This document shows, piece by piece, positions 37,540-46,715 of a stretch of 64,000 bases of DNA. Below the pieces are notes generated by a model. That model was not told the origin of the DNA, ran no database searches, and saw nothing but the letters and a program-made list of their open reading frames with translations. The stretch is taken from NCBI RefSeq assembly GCF_000197735.1, contig NC_014550.1, forward strand, positions 2,356,001-2,420,000. Direction: 5' to 3'. The DNA comes from Glutamicibacter arilaitensis Re117. GTDB lineage: Bacteria; Actinomycetota; Actinomycetes; Actinomycetales; Micrococcaceae. The translations under genes and the position numbers were made by a program. The stretch's first letter is position 1. Every line of letters starts with the position of its first letter.

Positions 37540-38522
37540 TGGCTTGCTCCTACCTTTCCGGACTGGGTGATGCGCTTGGCCTTCTTGCGGCTGAATCGGC
37601 GCAGGCGCGGGTCATTGAGGTCATTCATGGACTCGCCGACCAGGGTCAGGCCCATTACGGTGAGCACGATAGCCAGACCTGGGAACAGGCCGGTCCACCA
37701 GATGCCGCTGGTGGCATCGGACATGGCGCGGTTCAGGTCATAACCCCACTCCGAGGCACTGGTCGGTTCGATGCCGAAGCCCAGGAAGCCCAGGCCCGCA
37801 AGGGTCAGCAAGGCTTCGGTGGCGTTCAGCGTGAAGATCAGCGGAAGGGTTCGGGTGGCGTTGCGCAGCAGGTGGGCGAACATCACCCGCCATGGGCTGG
37901 CGCCGATGACCTGGGCGGATTCCACGAAAGGTTCAGCCTTCAGGCGCATCACTTCGGCACGCACCACGCGGAAGTACTGCGGGATGAACACCACGGTGAT
38001 GGAGATGGCCGCGGCCATCACGCCGCCGAAGAGCGAGGACTGGCCCTGGGAAATCACAATGGACATCACGATGGCCAGCAACAGCGATGGGAAAGCGTAG
38101 ATCGCATCGGCAAGGACCACCATGATGCGGTCGAACCAGCCACCGAGGTAGCCGGAGATCAAGCCCAGCAGCACGCCCAGGAAGAGGGACATGACCACAG
38201 CGGCGAGGATGACCCAGATGGCAGTCTGCGCACCGAACAGGGTGCGGGAGAATACGTCGTAGCCGGTAGCGGTGGTACCCCAGATGAATTTGGCATCCGG
38301 GGCTGCTTGGCGTGGGAAGTCTCCGGAAGCATCCGAGGACTGCGCGAAATCAAAGGGCGCGATCAGCGGGGCGAAGATGGCGGCGATCAAGAACACGCCG
38401 GAGAGCACCAGGCCTGCGATGAGCATGCCGCGCTGCAGTCCCGAGGACATCTTCAAGTGCGAGATCACCGGAAGGCGGTTGATCCACGACTTGTTCGAGG
38501 TGGGCAGTGTTGGTGTACTCAT
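37536..38522 (-). CDS. Peptide ABC importer permease (DppC-type)
   Basis: 328-residue inner-membrane permease of the binding-protein-dependent type. One N-terminal membrane segment (about 31-53) precedes an extracytoplasmic loop, followed by five more segments. The ATPase-contacting EAA-like loop reads FVESAQVIGASPWRVMFAHLLRNA. It forms a heterodimer with the DppB-type permease encoded 3 bases upstream. Confidence 0.93.
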   Translation of the reverse strand: MSTPTLPTSNKSWINRLPVISHLKMSSGLQRGMLIAGLVLSGVFLIAAIFAPLIAPFDFAQSSDASGDFPRQAAPDAKFIWGTTATGYDVFSRTLFGAQTAIWVILAAVVMSLFLGVLLGLISGYLGGWFDRIMVVLADAIYAFPSLLLAIVMSIVISQGQSSLFGGVMAAAISITVVFIPQYFRVVRAEVMRLKAEPFVESAQVIGASPWRVMFAHLLRNATRTLPLIFTLNATEALLTLAGLGFLGFGIEPTSASEWGYDLNRAMSDATSGIWWTGLFPGLAIVLTVMGLTLVGESMNDLNDPRLRRFSRKKAKRITQSGKVGASQ

Positions 38523-38524
38523 GA

Positions 38525-39616
38525 TTAGTACCTGACTCTCGGGTCGATCAAGGCGGCCAGCACGTCAACGATGAAGTTGGTGATGGCAACGATAATGGCC
38601 AGAAGCACCACGATGCCCTGCACGGCCACGAAGTCGCGGGCGGTGAGGTACTCGGCGAGCTTGAAGCCCAGGCCGGCCCATTCGAAGGTGGTTTCGGTCA
38701 GCACCGCGCCGCCTAGCAGCATGGCGATCTGCAGGCCCATCACGGTGATGATCGGAATCAGCGCCGGACGGTAGGCATGCTTGGTGGTCAGGCGGAATTC
38801 GCTGACGCCGCGCGAACGGCCGGCTTCCACATATTCGCGGCCCAGGGTGCCAATTGCATTGGTACGCACCAGGCGCAGGAACACGCCGCCGGTGAGCAGG
38901 CCCAAAGCCAGGGCAGGGAGGATGGCGTGCTCGGTGACGTTCCAGAACGCTTCCATATTGCCGCTGCGCAGTGCGTCCAGCCAGTAGATGCCCGATGGGC
39001 TTTGCAAGCCGGTCAGCGCCAGTTCGGTTTGCCAATCGGCGCGGCCGCTGATTGGCAGCCAGCCCAGCCAGACGCCGAAGACGAGCTTGAGCAGCAGGCC
39101 GGCGAAGAATACCGGGGTGGCGTAGGAAAGGATGGCCAGGATGCGCAGGATGGCATCCGGGTAGCGGTCGCGGAACTTCGCGGCAACCAGGCCCAGCGGG
39201 ATGCCGACGATCAGGGCGACCAGTACAGCGTTGATGGCCAGCTCCACCGTTGCTGCACCGTAGGTGGTCAGCACCTCGGTCACCGCGCGGTTATCGCTCA
39301 GCGTGCGTCCCAGGTCTCCGGTGAAGACTTGGCCCAGGTATTCGAGGTACTGGATCAGGATCGGCCGGTCATAGCCGGCTTCATGGATGCGCTGCGCCAG
39401 TTGATCCGGGGTGAGGCGTCCGCCCATGGCTGCGGTGATCGGGTCGCCGGTCACGCGCATGAGGAAGAAGACCACTGTGATGAGGATGAAAACAGTGGGA
39501 ATGATCAGCAAGAATCGGGTAATCAAGTAGCGGAGGAATCCCCCGCCATTTTGCTTTGCTGGTTTGGGTGTTGCTAGCGGGCTGGCTTCTTGGCCCGGTG
39601 GCGACGTGATAGTCAT
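38525..39616 (-). CDS. Peptide ABC importer permease (DppB-type)
   Basis: 363 residues. A first membrane segment (YLITRFLLIIPTVFILITVV) is followed by the family-typical GRTLSDNRAV region, several further segments and the EAA loop YVEAGRSRGVSEFRLTTKHAYRPAL. It ends LAALIDPRVRY, as is common in DppB/OppB. It is separated from the binding-protein gene by about 146 bases that contain a GC-rich hairpin. Confidence 0.93.
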   Translation of the reverse strand: MTITSPPGQEASPLATPKPAKQNGGGFLRYLITRFLLIIPTVFILITVVFFLMRVTGDPITAAMGGRLTPDQLAQRIHEAGYDRPILIQYLEYLGQVFTGDLGRTLSDNRAVTEVLTTYGAATVELAINAVLVALIVGIPLGLVAAKFRDRYPDAILRILAILSYATPVFFAGLLLKLVFGVWLGWLPISGRADWQTELALTGLQSPSGIYWLDALRSGNMEAFWNVTEHAILPALALGLLTGGVFLRLVRTNAIGTLGREYVEAGRSRGVSEFRLTTKHAYRPALIPIITVMGLQIAMLLGGAVLTETTFEWAGLGFKLAEYLTARDFVAVQGIVVLLAIIVAITNFIVDVLAALIDPRVRY

Positions 39617-39685
39617 CGTCAGTCCTTATAGTTCAGGATGCGTGGCGATGCGCCGTCTTGTGGTTTTCAATGACGGCGCATGCCA

Positions 39686-39731
39686 AGGGGATCCGCCTGG
39701 CGCGCCATGGCTGGCGCGCGGCAGATCCCCT
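39686..39731 (-). promoter_or_regulatory. GC-rich hairpin between binding-protein and permease genes
   Basis: Imperfect inverted repeat with outer arms AGGGGATC (39686) / GATCCCCT (39724) and inner arms GGCGCGCCA / TGGCGCGC. There is no T-run. Hairpins here commonly stabilise or partly terminate transcripts so that the binding protein outnumbers the permeases; that role is inferred. Confidence 0.6.
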
Positions 39732-39762
39732 CAGGTTCAGTGTCTGCGAGGCTGGAGCAGGA

Positions 39763-41397
39763 TTACTTGCTCAGCACACCGAGACGGAACTTGAACGAAG
39801 CGTCCAAGGTCTTGTCAACGTCCTTGATGCCCTTGCCTGCAACAGCGACCTGGGCACCCTGCAGCAGCGGCAGCGTGGACAGATCCTTGGCTACCATGGT
39901 CTGCAGTTCTTCGATGGCCTTGGTGCGCTCGGCAACGTCGGTCATGCCGCGCTGGTCGGAGATCAGCTTGTCGACTTCAGGGTTGTCGTAGTTGTTCGAC
40001 AGGAAGTTGTCCTTGGCGAAGAACGGCGACAGGTAGTTGTCGGCATCGGAGCAGTCCGGGAACCAACCCAGCTGGTAGGCCGGGTAGTCAGTGACGCGCT
40101 GCTTCTGGTAGGTGACCCACTCGGTCGACTTCAGGTCGACTTCGAACAGGCCATCGGCTTCAAGTTGCTTTTCAACCAGTGCGTATTCGTCGCCGGAGTT
40201 CGGTCCGTAGTGATCCGGGTTGTACTGCAAGGCCAGCTTGACCGGGGTCTTCACGCCTGCGTCTTCCAAGGTCTTCTTGGCCTTGGCTGCATCTGGCTTG
40301 CCGTCGGTGCCGTACATGTCCTTCAGGGGTTCGATAGCGCCGGTGAAGCCCTGCGGTACGTACGAGTACGCCGGGGTGTAGGTGTCCTTGTAGACGTTCT
40401 TCGCGATGGCTTCGCGGTCTACCAGGTGGGCTGCGGCCTGGCGTACGGCCAGCGACTTGGCTTCATCAGCGTCATCGGTCTTGGCACCGTATGGCATGGT
40501 GTCGAAGTTGAAGACGATGTAGCGCAGCTCGCCGCCTGGGCCCTTGTGGACTGCCAGGTTATCGTTCTTGCCCAGGTCCTCGATGTCGGTCGGGGTCAGC
40601 GAACGCCATGCGACGTCGATCTTGCCTTCCTGGACTTCGAGCTTCAGGTTGTTGGCGTCCTTGTAGTACTTGATCGCAGCCTTGTCGTTGGCTGGAGCAC
40701 CGAGCACGCCTTGGTAGGCGTCGTTGGCGCTGAAGGAGATCAGGTTGTTCTTGTTGTACGAGTCGATGACATACTGGCCGCCGAAGGCCTTGGCATCAAC
40801 GATCTTCTGATCATCCATGAGCTCGTCAGCAGAGAAGACTTCATCATCCACGATTGGGCCGACCGGGGAGGTGAGCACCTGTGGGAAGGTCTGGTCGTTG
40901 GCGACCTTGAGCGTGAAGACCACGGTGGTGGCATCCGGGGCTTCGATGGACTCGACGTTGCCCAGCAAGGAGGATGGACCGTTCGGGTCAGCAATCTTCA
41001 GCTGGCGATCGAAGGTGAACTTCACATCCTTGGAATCCAGGTCGTGGCCGTTAGCCCACTTCAGGCCTTCCTTCAGCTTGACCGTGTATTCGGTTGGGCT
41101 GGTGAATTCTGCCGACTCGGCAAGGCTCATCGATGGGTCTGGGCTGCCGGGCTCGGAATTGAGCAGGAATGGGTAGATCTGGTTCATGACCATGAATGAA
41201 CCGTTATCGTAGGATCCAGCTGGGTCCAGGGAGGTCACCTTGTCGGTGGTTCCCAAGGTGATTGGGGCGCTGGCTTCACCGTTGCTGCCGCCATCTTCGT
41301 TGCCGCTGTCTGCCGCCTGGGTGCAACCGGTCAGTGCCAGGGCAGAGATACCCACAACGGCTGCTGCGAGTCGCAGTCCGTTCTTCTTACGAGTCAT
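39763..41397 (-). CDS. Extracellular solute-binding lipoprotein, family 5 (peptide type)
   Basis: 544 residues. The lipoprotein signal has lipobox LALTGC (Cys about 25) followed by a Ser/Gly/Glu linker. The body shows the family-5 pattern (SLDPAGSYDNGSFMVMNQIYPFL, EGLKWANGHDLDSKDVKFTFDR, GGELRYIVFNFDT). It captures peptides or a related ligand at the membrane surface and delivers it to the permease pair. First gene of the operon. Ligand identity cannot be read from sequence. Confidence 0.93.
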   Translation of the reverse strand: MTRKKNGLRLAAAVVGISALALTGCTQAADSGNEDGGSNGEASAPITLGTTDKVTSLDPAGSYDNGSFMVMNQIYPFLLNSEPGSPDPSMSLAESAEFTSPTEYTVKLKEGLKWANGHDLDSKDVKFTFDRQLKIADPNGPSSLLGNVESIEAPDATTVVFTLKVANDQTFPQVLTSPVGPIVDDEVFSADELMDDQKIVDAKAFGGQYVIDSYNKNNLISFSANDAYQGVLGAPANDKAAIKYYKDANNLKLEVQEGKIDVAWRSLTPTDIEDLGKNDNLAVHKGPGGELRYIVFNFDTMPYGAKTDDADEAKSLAVRQAAAHLVDREAIAKNVYKDTYTPAYSYVPQGFTGAIEPLKDMYGTDGKPDAAKAKKTLEDAGVKTPVKLALQYNPDHYGPNSGDEYALVEKQLEADGLFEVDLKSTEWVTYQKQRVTDYPAYQLGWFPDCSDADNYLSPFFAKDNFLSNNYDNPEVDKLISDQRGMTDVAERTKAIEELQTMVAKDLSTLPLLQGAQVAVAGKGIKDVDKTLDASFKFRLGVLSK

Positions 41398-41619
41398 GAG
41401 TCATCCTTCTTCTAGGTACATGCATGGATGGTGATGATTAACACATGCTTCAGACAGCCTAGGTGATGCAGCGCACAAACGACGAATGGAATTAGCGTTG
41501 ATTGGCAAAATCTGTGGCCTGAACCCCCACTTTTTGTGCTTCAGCCCCTAGCCTTTCTAACTCAAGCGTGAGATGCGTTGGCATTCCTTCCGGCAGGCAA
41601 GCGCGGTGGCATAAGCTAG

Positions 41620-41985
41620 ATGTCAATGATGACTCGTAGAGACGCGGCAATCGCGTTGGATATCCCAGTAGAAATGGCCAAGCGCCACGGCATCCCCTCA
41701 AAAATGAGCGAAGCCGAGTTCCGTGAGCTGAATACCAATCCCCCAGCATGGTTGGAACAGTCGCGCGCAAACCGCACCGGAAAACGCCCCGTGTGGATTC
41801 ATCTGGTTTGCGAAGTCTGCGGCTTCAGCGAATACGAGCGTCCCAAGAAGTGGTGGCCCACCTTCGATTTCGTGCACTGCCACAGCCACTCCCCGGCGCA
41901 GCTTCCGAAGCTGGAAAAGGGCAAGACCCGCGTGGAGTACCAGGATATTTCTGCACATATGTTCGGCATTGTCGACGAAGCCTAG
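41620..41985 (+). CDS. Small conserved protein with Cys/His motif (DUF5997-like N-terminus)
   Basis: 121 residues. The stretch SEAEFRELNTNPPAWLEQSR resembles the helix motif of the actinobacterial DUF5997 family, but the rest is different: it carries C-x2-C (CEVCGF) and, 20 residues later, C-x-H (HCHSH), which may form a zinc site. It has no membrane segment. ATG codons at 41620, 41626 and 41629 are all possible, and the ribosome site is weak. It ends at a strong terminator and is divergent from the peptide-binding protein gene. Function unknown. Confidence 0.75.
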   Translation: MSMMTRRDAAIALDIPVEMAKRHGIPSKMSEAEFRELNTNPPAWLEQSRANRTGKRPVWIHLVCEVCGFSEYERPKKWWPTFDFVHCHSHSPAQLPKLEKGKTRVEYQDISAHMFGIVDEA

Positions 41986-42005
41986 AGGATTCCAGCAACA
42001 TGCTC

Positions 42006-42052
42006 AAAAGGTGCCCGGCCAGTTTATTGAACTGGCCGGGCACCTTTTTCGG
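42006..42052. terminator. Bidirectional terminator before the nitrite reductase gene
   Basis: A perfect 19-base-pair stem with arm AAAAGGTGCCCGGCCAGTT, a 5-base loop and T-runs on both sides lies between the convergent DUF5997-like and nitrite reductase genes. Confidence 0.93.
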
Positions 42053-42073
42053 TTTGCGGACGGGGAATCGCGC

Positions 42074-44779
42074 CTACTTCACGCTGATCATTCCGTGCGC
42101 TCCCTTTTCGGCATCCGACATGTAGTGGGTGACGAACGGATAATTCCCTGCTTCATCCAGTTCCAGCTCGACAAAGCCGCCTTTGGCTGGAGCCAGCGCC
42201 AGGGCCTGCGAGCCTCCGCCTTTGTCCTGGCGGGCATCTAGCGTGTAGTGCCCCTCGGCGTAGACGGTGTCGAATTGGCCGCCAACCACGTGGAAGGAGC
42301 TGGCTTTGTTCGGCCCGGCATCCAGCACCCAGAAGCGCACCCGGTCCCCCGCCTGGACTTCCAGCGGCTCGAAAGTGTACTGGTTGGCGTAGCCGTTGAA
42401 GACTACGAGGTCCTCCTCTTGGGCTTCGGCCTTGCCCATGTCCACTTCCCCGCCCGGCGCTCCCAGATAGTATTCGGACTGGATGAGCAGGAAGGACTGG
42501 TCCACCTCGGGCAAGTCATCCGGCTCGATGATGACCGCGCCGAACATGCCATTGGCGATGTGCGCGCTCATCGGGGCTGTTGAGCAGTGATACATCCAGA
42601 TCCCCGACTTGGTGGCAGTGAACTCATAGGTCAAGCTCTGCCCCGGGGCAATGGTGCGCATCGGTTCATCGGGAGCCAAGGCCCCGGCATGGAAGTCGAT
42701 CGAGTGCCCCATGCTCCCATCGTTTACCAAGGTGATTTCAAATTTGTCCCCCACCTTGCCGTGCAGGGTCGGGCCAGGAGCCGTGCCGTTGAACGTCCAC
42801 AACTTCTGGCTGTATCCCGGTGCGACATCCAATTGCAGCTCGCTGACGGTGAAGGTTTCGCGGTGCGTGACCGGTTTCGCCCCGTTCTTCGGCAAGGGAT
42901 CAAGCCGTGCGTCAAACGCTGAGAAGTCCTTGCCTGGTACCGCGTTCAGGTCCGGGCCCGCAGCGGAGGCGGCTTCCTGCCCGTCGCCGCCTGCATGATG
43001 CTGCTCGTGGCCGCCCTGGGGCGAGGCGTCCGAGGCTTCTGGCTTAGCGGCACCAGTTGGCTTGATCTGCAGGGTCATCCCCATTTGCTTGTGCCCTACG
43101 ATAGAGCACCAGCCTTGCAAGTCTTCGCTGATAATTCCAGCATCGATACTGGCGCTTTCTCCGGTGGCCAAGCGTCCGGAATCGACGCCGTTGGCCAACA
43201 CGAGATCATGGACCTGCCCGGGGGCGGTGTTACTGAGCTCGATGACCAGTCGGGTCCCCGCTGGCACCTCGATTACGTTGGGTGTGAAGGCCATGTCCTT
43301 GGCTTCGACCTGCACCCGCTGCACCGGAGCGTTAGAGGCGGCAATGTTCTGCTCGCTGCTGGCGGGTACCGGTTCGCGCACCCCTGCGGCCGCTGGGTCG
43401 ATGGCCACGGCAACAGCCACCGCCAGCACAACGGCCATGACCCCGGCGGCAGCTTGTCCGGCCAATTGCCCGGCAGGGCGTTCGGCCACAGGTTCCGGTG
43501 CAGGGCGCGGGCCGGATCCGGGTTGCTGTGCTTGGGCCAGCTCGGCTTTGGCCTTGCGGTGGGTTTTCAGCGCCGTGAACAGCAGCAGGATGAAGGTGGC
43601 CATGGCAATGAGGTACAGCACCGAGCAGAAGACACGGACCAGCGAGGAGACCGGCAAGGCGCAGGCCAGCAGGGCGGCGTTGGCCATCGCTATACGCCAG
43701 GCCGCGCCGCGGTCAAAGACCGCATTGGCCAGCTTCAGCGGGCGCGGTCCCCCGCCCAGCGCTACCGGAATCAGATAGGACAGGGCACCGACCAGGATTT
43801 GGGCGCCGAATCCGGCGACCAGGTACGGCGCAATGGCATCGAAGTGCTTGCCCATCTGCTCCCAGCTGCCGCTGGTAAACATGGCGCTCAGTGTCCAGAT
43901 CAAGGTGCCGATCCACCAGCAGGCCGCAGCGAGTACGCTCAGCGTGGCGAAGTTCCGTGGCGGTTTGGACCTGGCAGCGAAGATAAAGGGGGATGCCAAC
44001 AATCCCAAGCCCACCAGATAGGCAAGCAAACCAAGTGCGGCCAGTGGCAGTAATCCGCTGGCGGCCCCGGCAGCTGCGGTGAACGCGCCGGCCACCAGCA
44101 CCGGCAAGGCCTGGCGCAAGGCGGTGGCCGCGTTCTGGGCCATGCGTGTGCGCAGCATCGTGGGCCACAGGGTGATCAGGGTTCCGGCCACGGTCAGCCC
44201 TACCCATCCGAGCAGGTTCACCATGGCGTGGGCTACGGTCATCCGTTCATGCAGCGTTGAAGGCAAGCCGGCGGCAATCCAGGTTCCCAGCCCCGCGCCG
44301 ATAGGCAGGAAGCATGCCGCGGCAATGTAGTAGCGCACGCTGGGCCCGAAAGGGGAAGGCAAGGCCTTGCGGATGTTGCGGTACATCCACCCCGCGTGCC
44401 ACAGGGCCGCGGCGGCGATCGCGCTGGACCCGATGGCAACCAGCACCCAGAGCTCGCTGGGCACGCCGATCAGCACCAGCAGTGCGCCACAGTTCATCAA
44501 GGCCAGACGGTAGCTTTGCTGCCGGCGTGCCTGGGCGGTATTGACCAGTTTGAGCAAGGCGGTGGCGAAGTACTGGGACCAGACCAAGATGGCGTGCGAC
44601 AGCGCACCGAGCATCATCAGATGGATCAGCAACCAGCGCGGCGCGGGCAGTTCACGATGGATCAGGGAAACCACCACCGCGAAAATCAGCCACAGGGCTG
44701 TTGGCAGATCCCGCAAAGCCCAAAAGCCGCGGCCGGGGATTCTTTGCGCCGCGGGGTTGATGGCAATCGGCTCACGCAT
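42074..44779 (-). CDS. nirK: Membrane-anchored copper nitrite reductase with extra cupredoxin domain (NirK fusion)
   Basis: Reduces nitrite to nitric oxide. 901 residues in three parts. 1-460: a multi-pass membrane domain with His 53, 62 and 184, NnrS-like. 485-575: a cupredoxin domain with a full type-1 copper set (His524, Cys558, His563, Met566/568). 635-901: a two-domain NirK with type-1 ligands His692, Cys732, His740, Met745, type-2 ligands His697, His731, His885, and catalytic Asp695/His830. ATG 44779 overlaps the upstream gene by 8 bases; the longer frame is an artefact. A His/Gln-rich linker (HEQHHAGGDG) joins the last two parts. Confidence 0.92.
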   Translation of the reverse strand: MREPIAINPAAQRIPGRGFWALRDLPTALWLIFAVVVSLIHRELPAPRWLLIHLMMLGALSHAILVWSQYFATALLKLVNTAQARRQQSYRLALMNCGALLVLIGVPSELWVLVAIGSSAIAAAALWHAGWMYRNIRKALPSPFGPSVRYYIAAACFLPIGAGLGTWIAAGLPSTLHERMTVAHAMVNLLGWVGLTVAGTLITLWPTMLRTRMAQNAATALRQALPVLVAGAFTAAAGAASGLLPLAALGLLAYLVGLGLLASPFIFAARSKPPRNFATLSVLAAACWWIGTLIWTLSAMFTSGSWEQMGKHFDAIAPYLVAGFGAQILVGALSYLIPVALGGGPRPLKLANAVFDRGAAWRIAMANAALLACALPVSSLVRVFCSVLYLIAMATFILLLFTALKTHRKAKAELAQAQQPGSGPRPAPEPVAERPAGQLAGQAAAGVMAVVLAVAVAVAIDPAAAGVREPVPASSEQNIAASNAPVQRVQVEAKDMAFTPNVIEVPAGTRLVIELSNTAPGQVHDLVLANGVDSGRLATGESASIDAGIISEDLQGWCSIVGHKQMGMTLQIKPTGAAKPEASDASPQGGHEQHHAGGDGQEAASAAGPDLNAVPGKDFSAFDARLDPLPKNGAKPVTHRETFTVSELQLDVAPGYSQKLWTFNGTAPGPTLHGKVGDKFEITLVNDGSMGHSIDFHAGALAPDEPMRTIAPGQSLTYEFTATKSGIWMYHCSTAPMSAHIANGMFGAVIIEPDDLPEVDQSFLLIQSEYYLGAPGGEVDMGKAEAQEEDLVVFNGYANQYTFEPLEVQAGDRVRFWVLDAGPNKASSFHVVGGQFDTVYAEGHYTLDARQDKGGGSQALALAPAKGGFVELELDEAGNYPFVTHYMSDAEKGAHGMISVK

Positions 44780-45902
44780 GGTTTGCGGCTTCTTTCTTTG
44801 CTTGCCCTGCAGCCTGCAGGGCGGAGTACACAGCGATAGCGGCGAAGACCAGCAGGGCCGCGACATTGCTTGCTCCCCCTGCCTTCCACAAGATCTGAAC
44901 GCCCAATCCGTCGCCCAACCAGATCCGCAAGACCAGCCCCAGATGCAGCATGGCGGCCGGGATCCACATGGCCCGATGGTATGGCAGGTTGATGGCCAGC
45001 ACGGCCGGCAAGATGGTGGAGGCATGGGCCATGATCATGGAAATGGCAAAGCCCAGGAAAACCGCGTGGATCACGGTGTCATAGCGGGCGGTGCTGGCCG
45101 GATAGCCCAATGCCCACACCACTGCCGCAACCAGCAGCCAGAAATAGCCAGCCAGCAGGCAGGCGGCCATGAAACGCGGCGCACCGGTGGAGTTGATGGT
45201 TCGTCGTGCCACGTCGTGGCGCACGAGCCAGATCACCAGTCCCAGCAGGAAGCAGCCAAAGAGCACCGACCCGATCTGCACGAAAAGGGTTGAGGCTGCG
45301 GCAGCTAGTAGCAGGCCCAAGTTCAGCAGCACCGCTGCGTGTTCGGCGCGGGCACTGATCTGTATGCGGGCCAATTCCACGCGTTCCCCGGCGATGGTGG
45401 CGATCAGGAAGACGGCCAGCCACGGCAGCAGCAAGGAAATCTGCACTGCACCGGCCCAGAGGATTGCCGCGCCCAATCCGGCGCAGGCGCCGATCATCTG
45501 GATCATCACCGCGTGGGCGCGCTGGCGCCGCCACAACGGGATGTAAACCCCCAGCAGTGCCGCCAAACCGGCGATGAACAAGCCGGCCGGGATCCACTGG
45601 GGCACGGTGAACAGCTGCGTCAGCCCGCCAAGGGACAGGCACAGCGGGGCCGCATATCCGGCGAGCTTGCCTAGGGCCACCGCGCGTTCCAAGGCGATCA
45701 GGGACCCTGCGAACCCGAAGACCAGCAGCAGTCCATGGGCCTGACCCCAGGATGAGATCATCATCGGTGCGGGCAGGTCCAAGAGGATCAGTGCCGCGTC
45801 CAGTCCGGACAGCAGGCAGAGCATCGCTGGCAGCATCAGCATCAGGCGCCAACGTCCTTTGCGCCGCGCAGCTGCCAGCCGCGGCAGCGCTGTTCGGTTC
45901 AT
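44772..45902 (-). CDS. NnrS-like multi-pass membrane protein
   Basis: 376 residues with about ten to twelve membrane segments. Conserved His residues sit in WGQAHGLLLVFGFAGSLIALER and in VIHAVFLGFAISMIMAHASTILP, a pattern like NnrS and other haem/copper membrane proteins tied to nitric oxide metabolism. It is encoded between the HTH regulator (ATGA overlap) and the nitrite reductase (8-base overlap), so it is surely co-expressed with them. Possible roles are nitric-oxide tolerance or electron supply; direct evidence is lacking. Confidence 0.8.
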   Translation of the reverse strand: MNRTALPRLAAARRKGRWRLMLMLPAMLCLLSGLDAALILLDLPAPMMISSWGQAHGLLLVFGFAGSLIALERAVALGKLAGYAAPLCLSLGGLTQLFTVPQWIPAGLFIAGLAALLGVYIPLWRRQRAHAVMIQMIGACAGLGAAILWAGAVQISLLLPWLAVFLIATIAGERVELARIQISARAEHAAVLLNLGLLLAAAASTLFVQIGSVLFGCFLLGLVIWLVRHDVARRTINSTGAPRFMAACLLAGYFWLLVAAVVWALGYPASTARYDTVIHAVFLGFAISMIMAHASTILPAVLAINLPYHRAMWIPAAMLHLGLVLRIWLGDGLGVQILWKAGGASNVAALLVFAAIAVYSALQAAGQAKKEAANHA

Positions 45903-46579
45903 TGCTGGCCTTGGCTGGAGAGCGGAAGTTCCAGCTGGCAGGTGTGCTTGGAGGCAAAGGGGTTCAGTTCGGTGCCTTCGCTGGAGGTTCCGGCCGATTC
46001 CAGCAGGCCGCGCACCATGCCCAGATGCACATTGCACACGATCCCCGGATTCTTTTCGGCAGCACCGATCAGCGGACAGGCATTCAAGGTGATGCTGTGA
46101 TCTTCGCTCACCGCTGGGGCGAACCCCATGGCTTCCAGTGAGTTCAGGACCTGCGTTTCAGCTGGTTGCGCAGGAAGGTGCGTGGCCTCAGGACCGGTGC
46201 CCAGGGATTGTCCCCAGCGCCGTCCGGCAGCGATGCTCGCTGCGCGCGGATCATCTGCGCTGTGCACCAGTTGCTCTGCCAAGGCTGAGGCCAAGGCGGC
46301 ATAGGTGGATTCTTGGGTCTCGGCCGGGAACCAGATCCATGCCGGACGGCCGCGGCCGGTGGCTTCGGCCGCTTTGCGCAGCAGGTAGCCATCTTCCAGC
46401 AGGGCTTCGAGATGGGCGCGCACGGTATTTTCATGCAGGCCGGTAGTGGCGGCAATCGCTGACAAGGCCAGGCCTTGATCCGCGTTGCCTACCAGTTCCA
46501 AGATGCGTTCGCGGGTCGGTGAATGGATGCGCCCCGAGGAAGTGCGTCTGGCTACGGGCTGCATGCCGCTGCGTTTCAT
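45899..46579 (-). CDS. HTH regulator with Cys/His cluster, probable Fe-S (SufR/NO-sensor type)
   Basis: 226 residues. A winged HTH (about 22-75: TRERILELVGNADQGLALSA, ENTVRAHLEALLEDGYLLRK) ends in a RGRPAW wing as in SufR-like regulators. The C-terminal half has Cys168, Cys182, His185 and Cys214 (C-x13-C-x2-H-x28-C), suitable for an iron-sulfur cluster. As first gene of the nirK operon and divergent from the DUF2249 gene, it likely senses nitric oxide or redox and controls both directions (inference). ATG 46579 has AGGTAGGA just upstream. Confidence 0.85.
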   Translation of the reverse strand: MKRSGMQPVARRTSSGRIHSPTRERILELVGNADQGLALSAIAATTGLHENTVRAHLEALLEDGYLLRKAAEATGRGRPAWIWFPAETQESTYAALASALAEQLVHSADDPRAASIAAGRRWGQSLGTGPEATHLPAQPAETQVLNSLEAMGFAPAVSEDHSITLNACPLIGAAEKNPGIVCNVHLGMVRGLLESAGTSSEGTELNPFASKHTCQLELPLSSQGQQ

Positions 46580-46628
46580 CGTTCCTACCTGTCTCGGGAT
46601 CATTTAGGCACCACTACCTTTTTCCACT

Positions 46629-46653
46629 GAGTTAATTGTAATAAAATAAGTTC
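46629..46653. promoter_or_regulatory. AT-rich imperfect palindrome, candidate operator
   Basis: Between the divergent regulator and DUF2249 genes, a 25-base stretch beginning GAGTTAATT and ending AATAAGTTC matches its own reverse complement at 8 of 12 half-site positions. It is the only clear dyad in this intergenic region and stands out as AT-rich against its surroundings. Confidence 0.4.
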
Positions 46654-46715
46654 AACCCCGCCACGCAAGGTGGCTCATGACACGGGTAGTCACTGACGAA
46701 ATCTAGGAGGATTTC

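Noticed and set aside
35797..37743. 648-residue open frame on the plus strand
   Set aside because: Antisense to the fused ABC ATPase gene, whose two sets of Walker and signature motifs are complete. Composition is His/Gln/Arg-rich as expected for a reverse-frame shadow.
39658..41199. 513-residue open frame on the plus strand
   Set aside because: Antisense to the solute-binding protein gene with its lipobox. Val/Gly/Leu-rich shadow with no domain pattern.
44780..45025. Longer N-terminus (82 residues) for the nitrite reductase
   Set aside because: Cys/Pro/Trp-rich stretch lies entirely within the upstream NnrS-like gene in another frame. ATG 44779 starts a sensible membrane protein.
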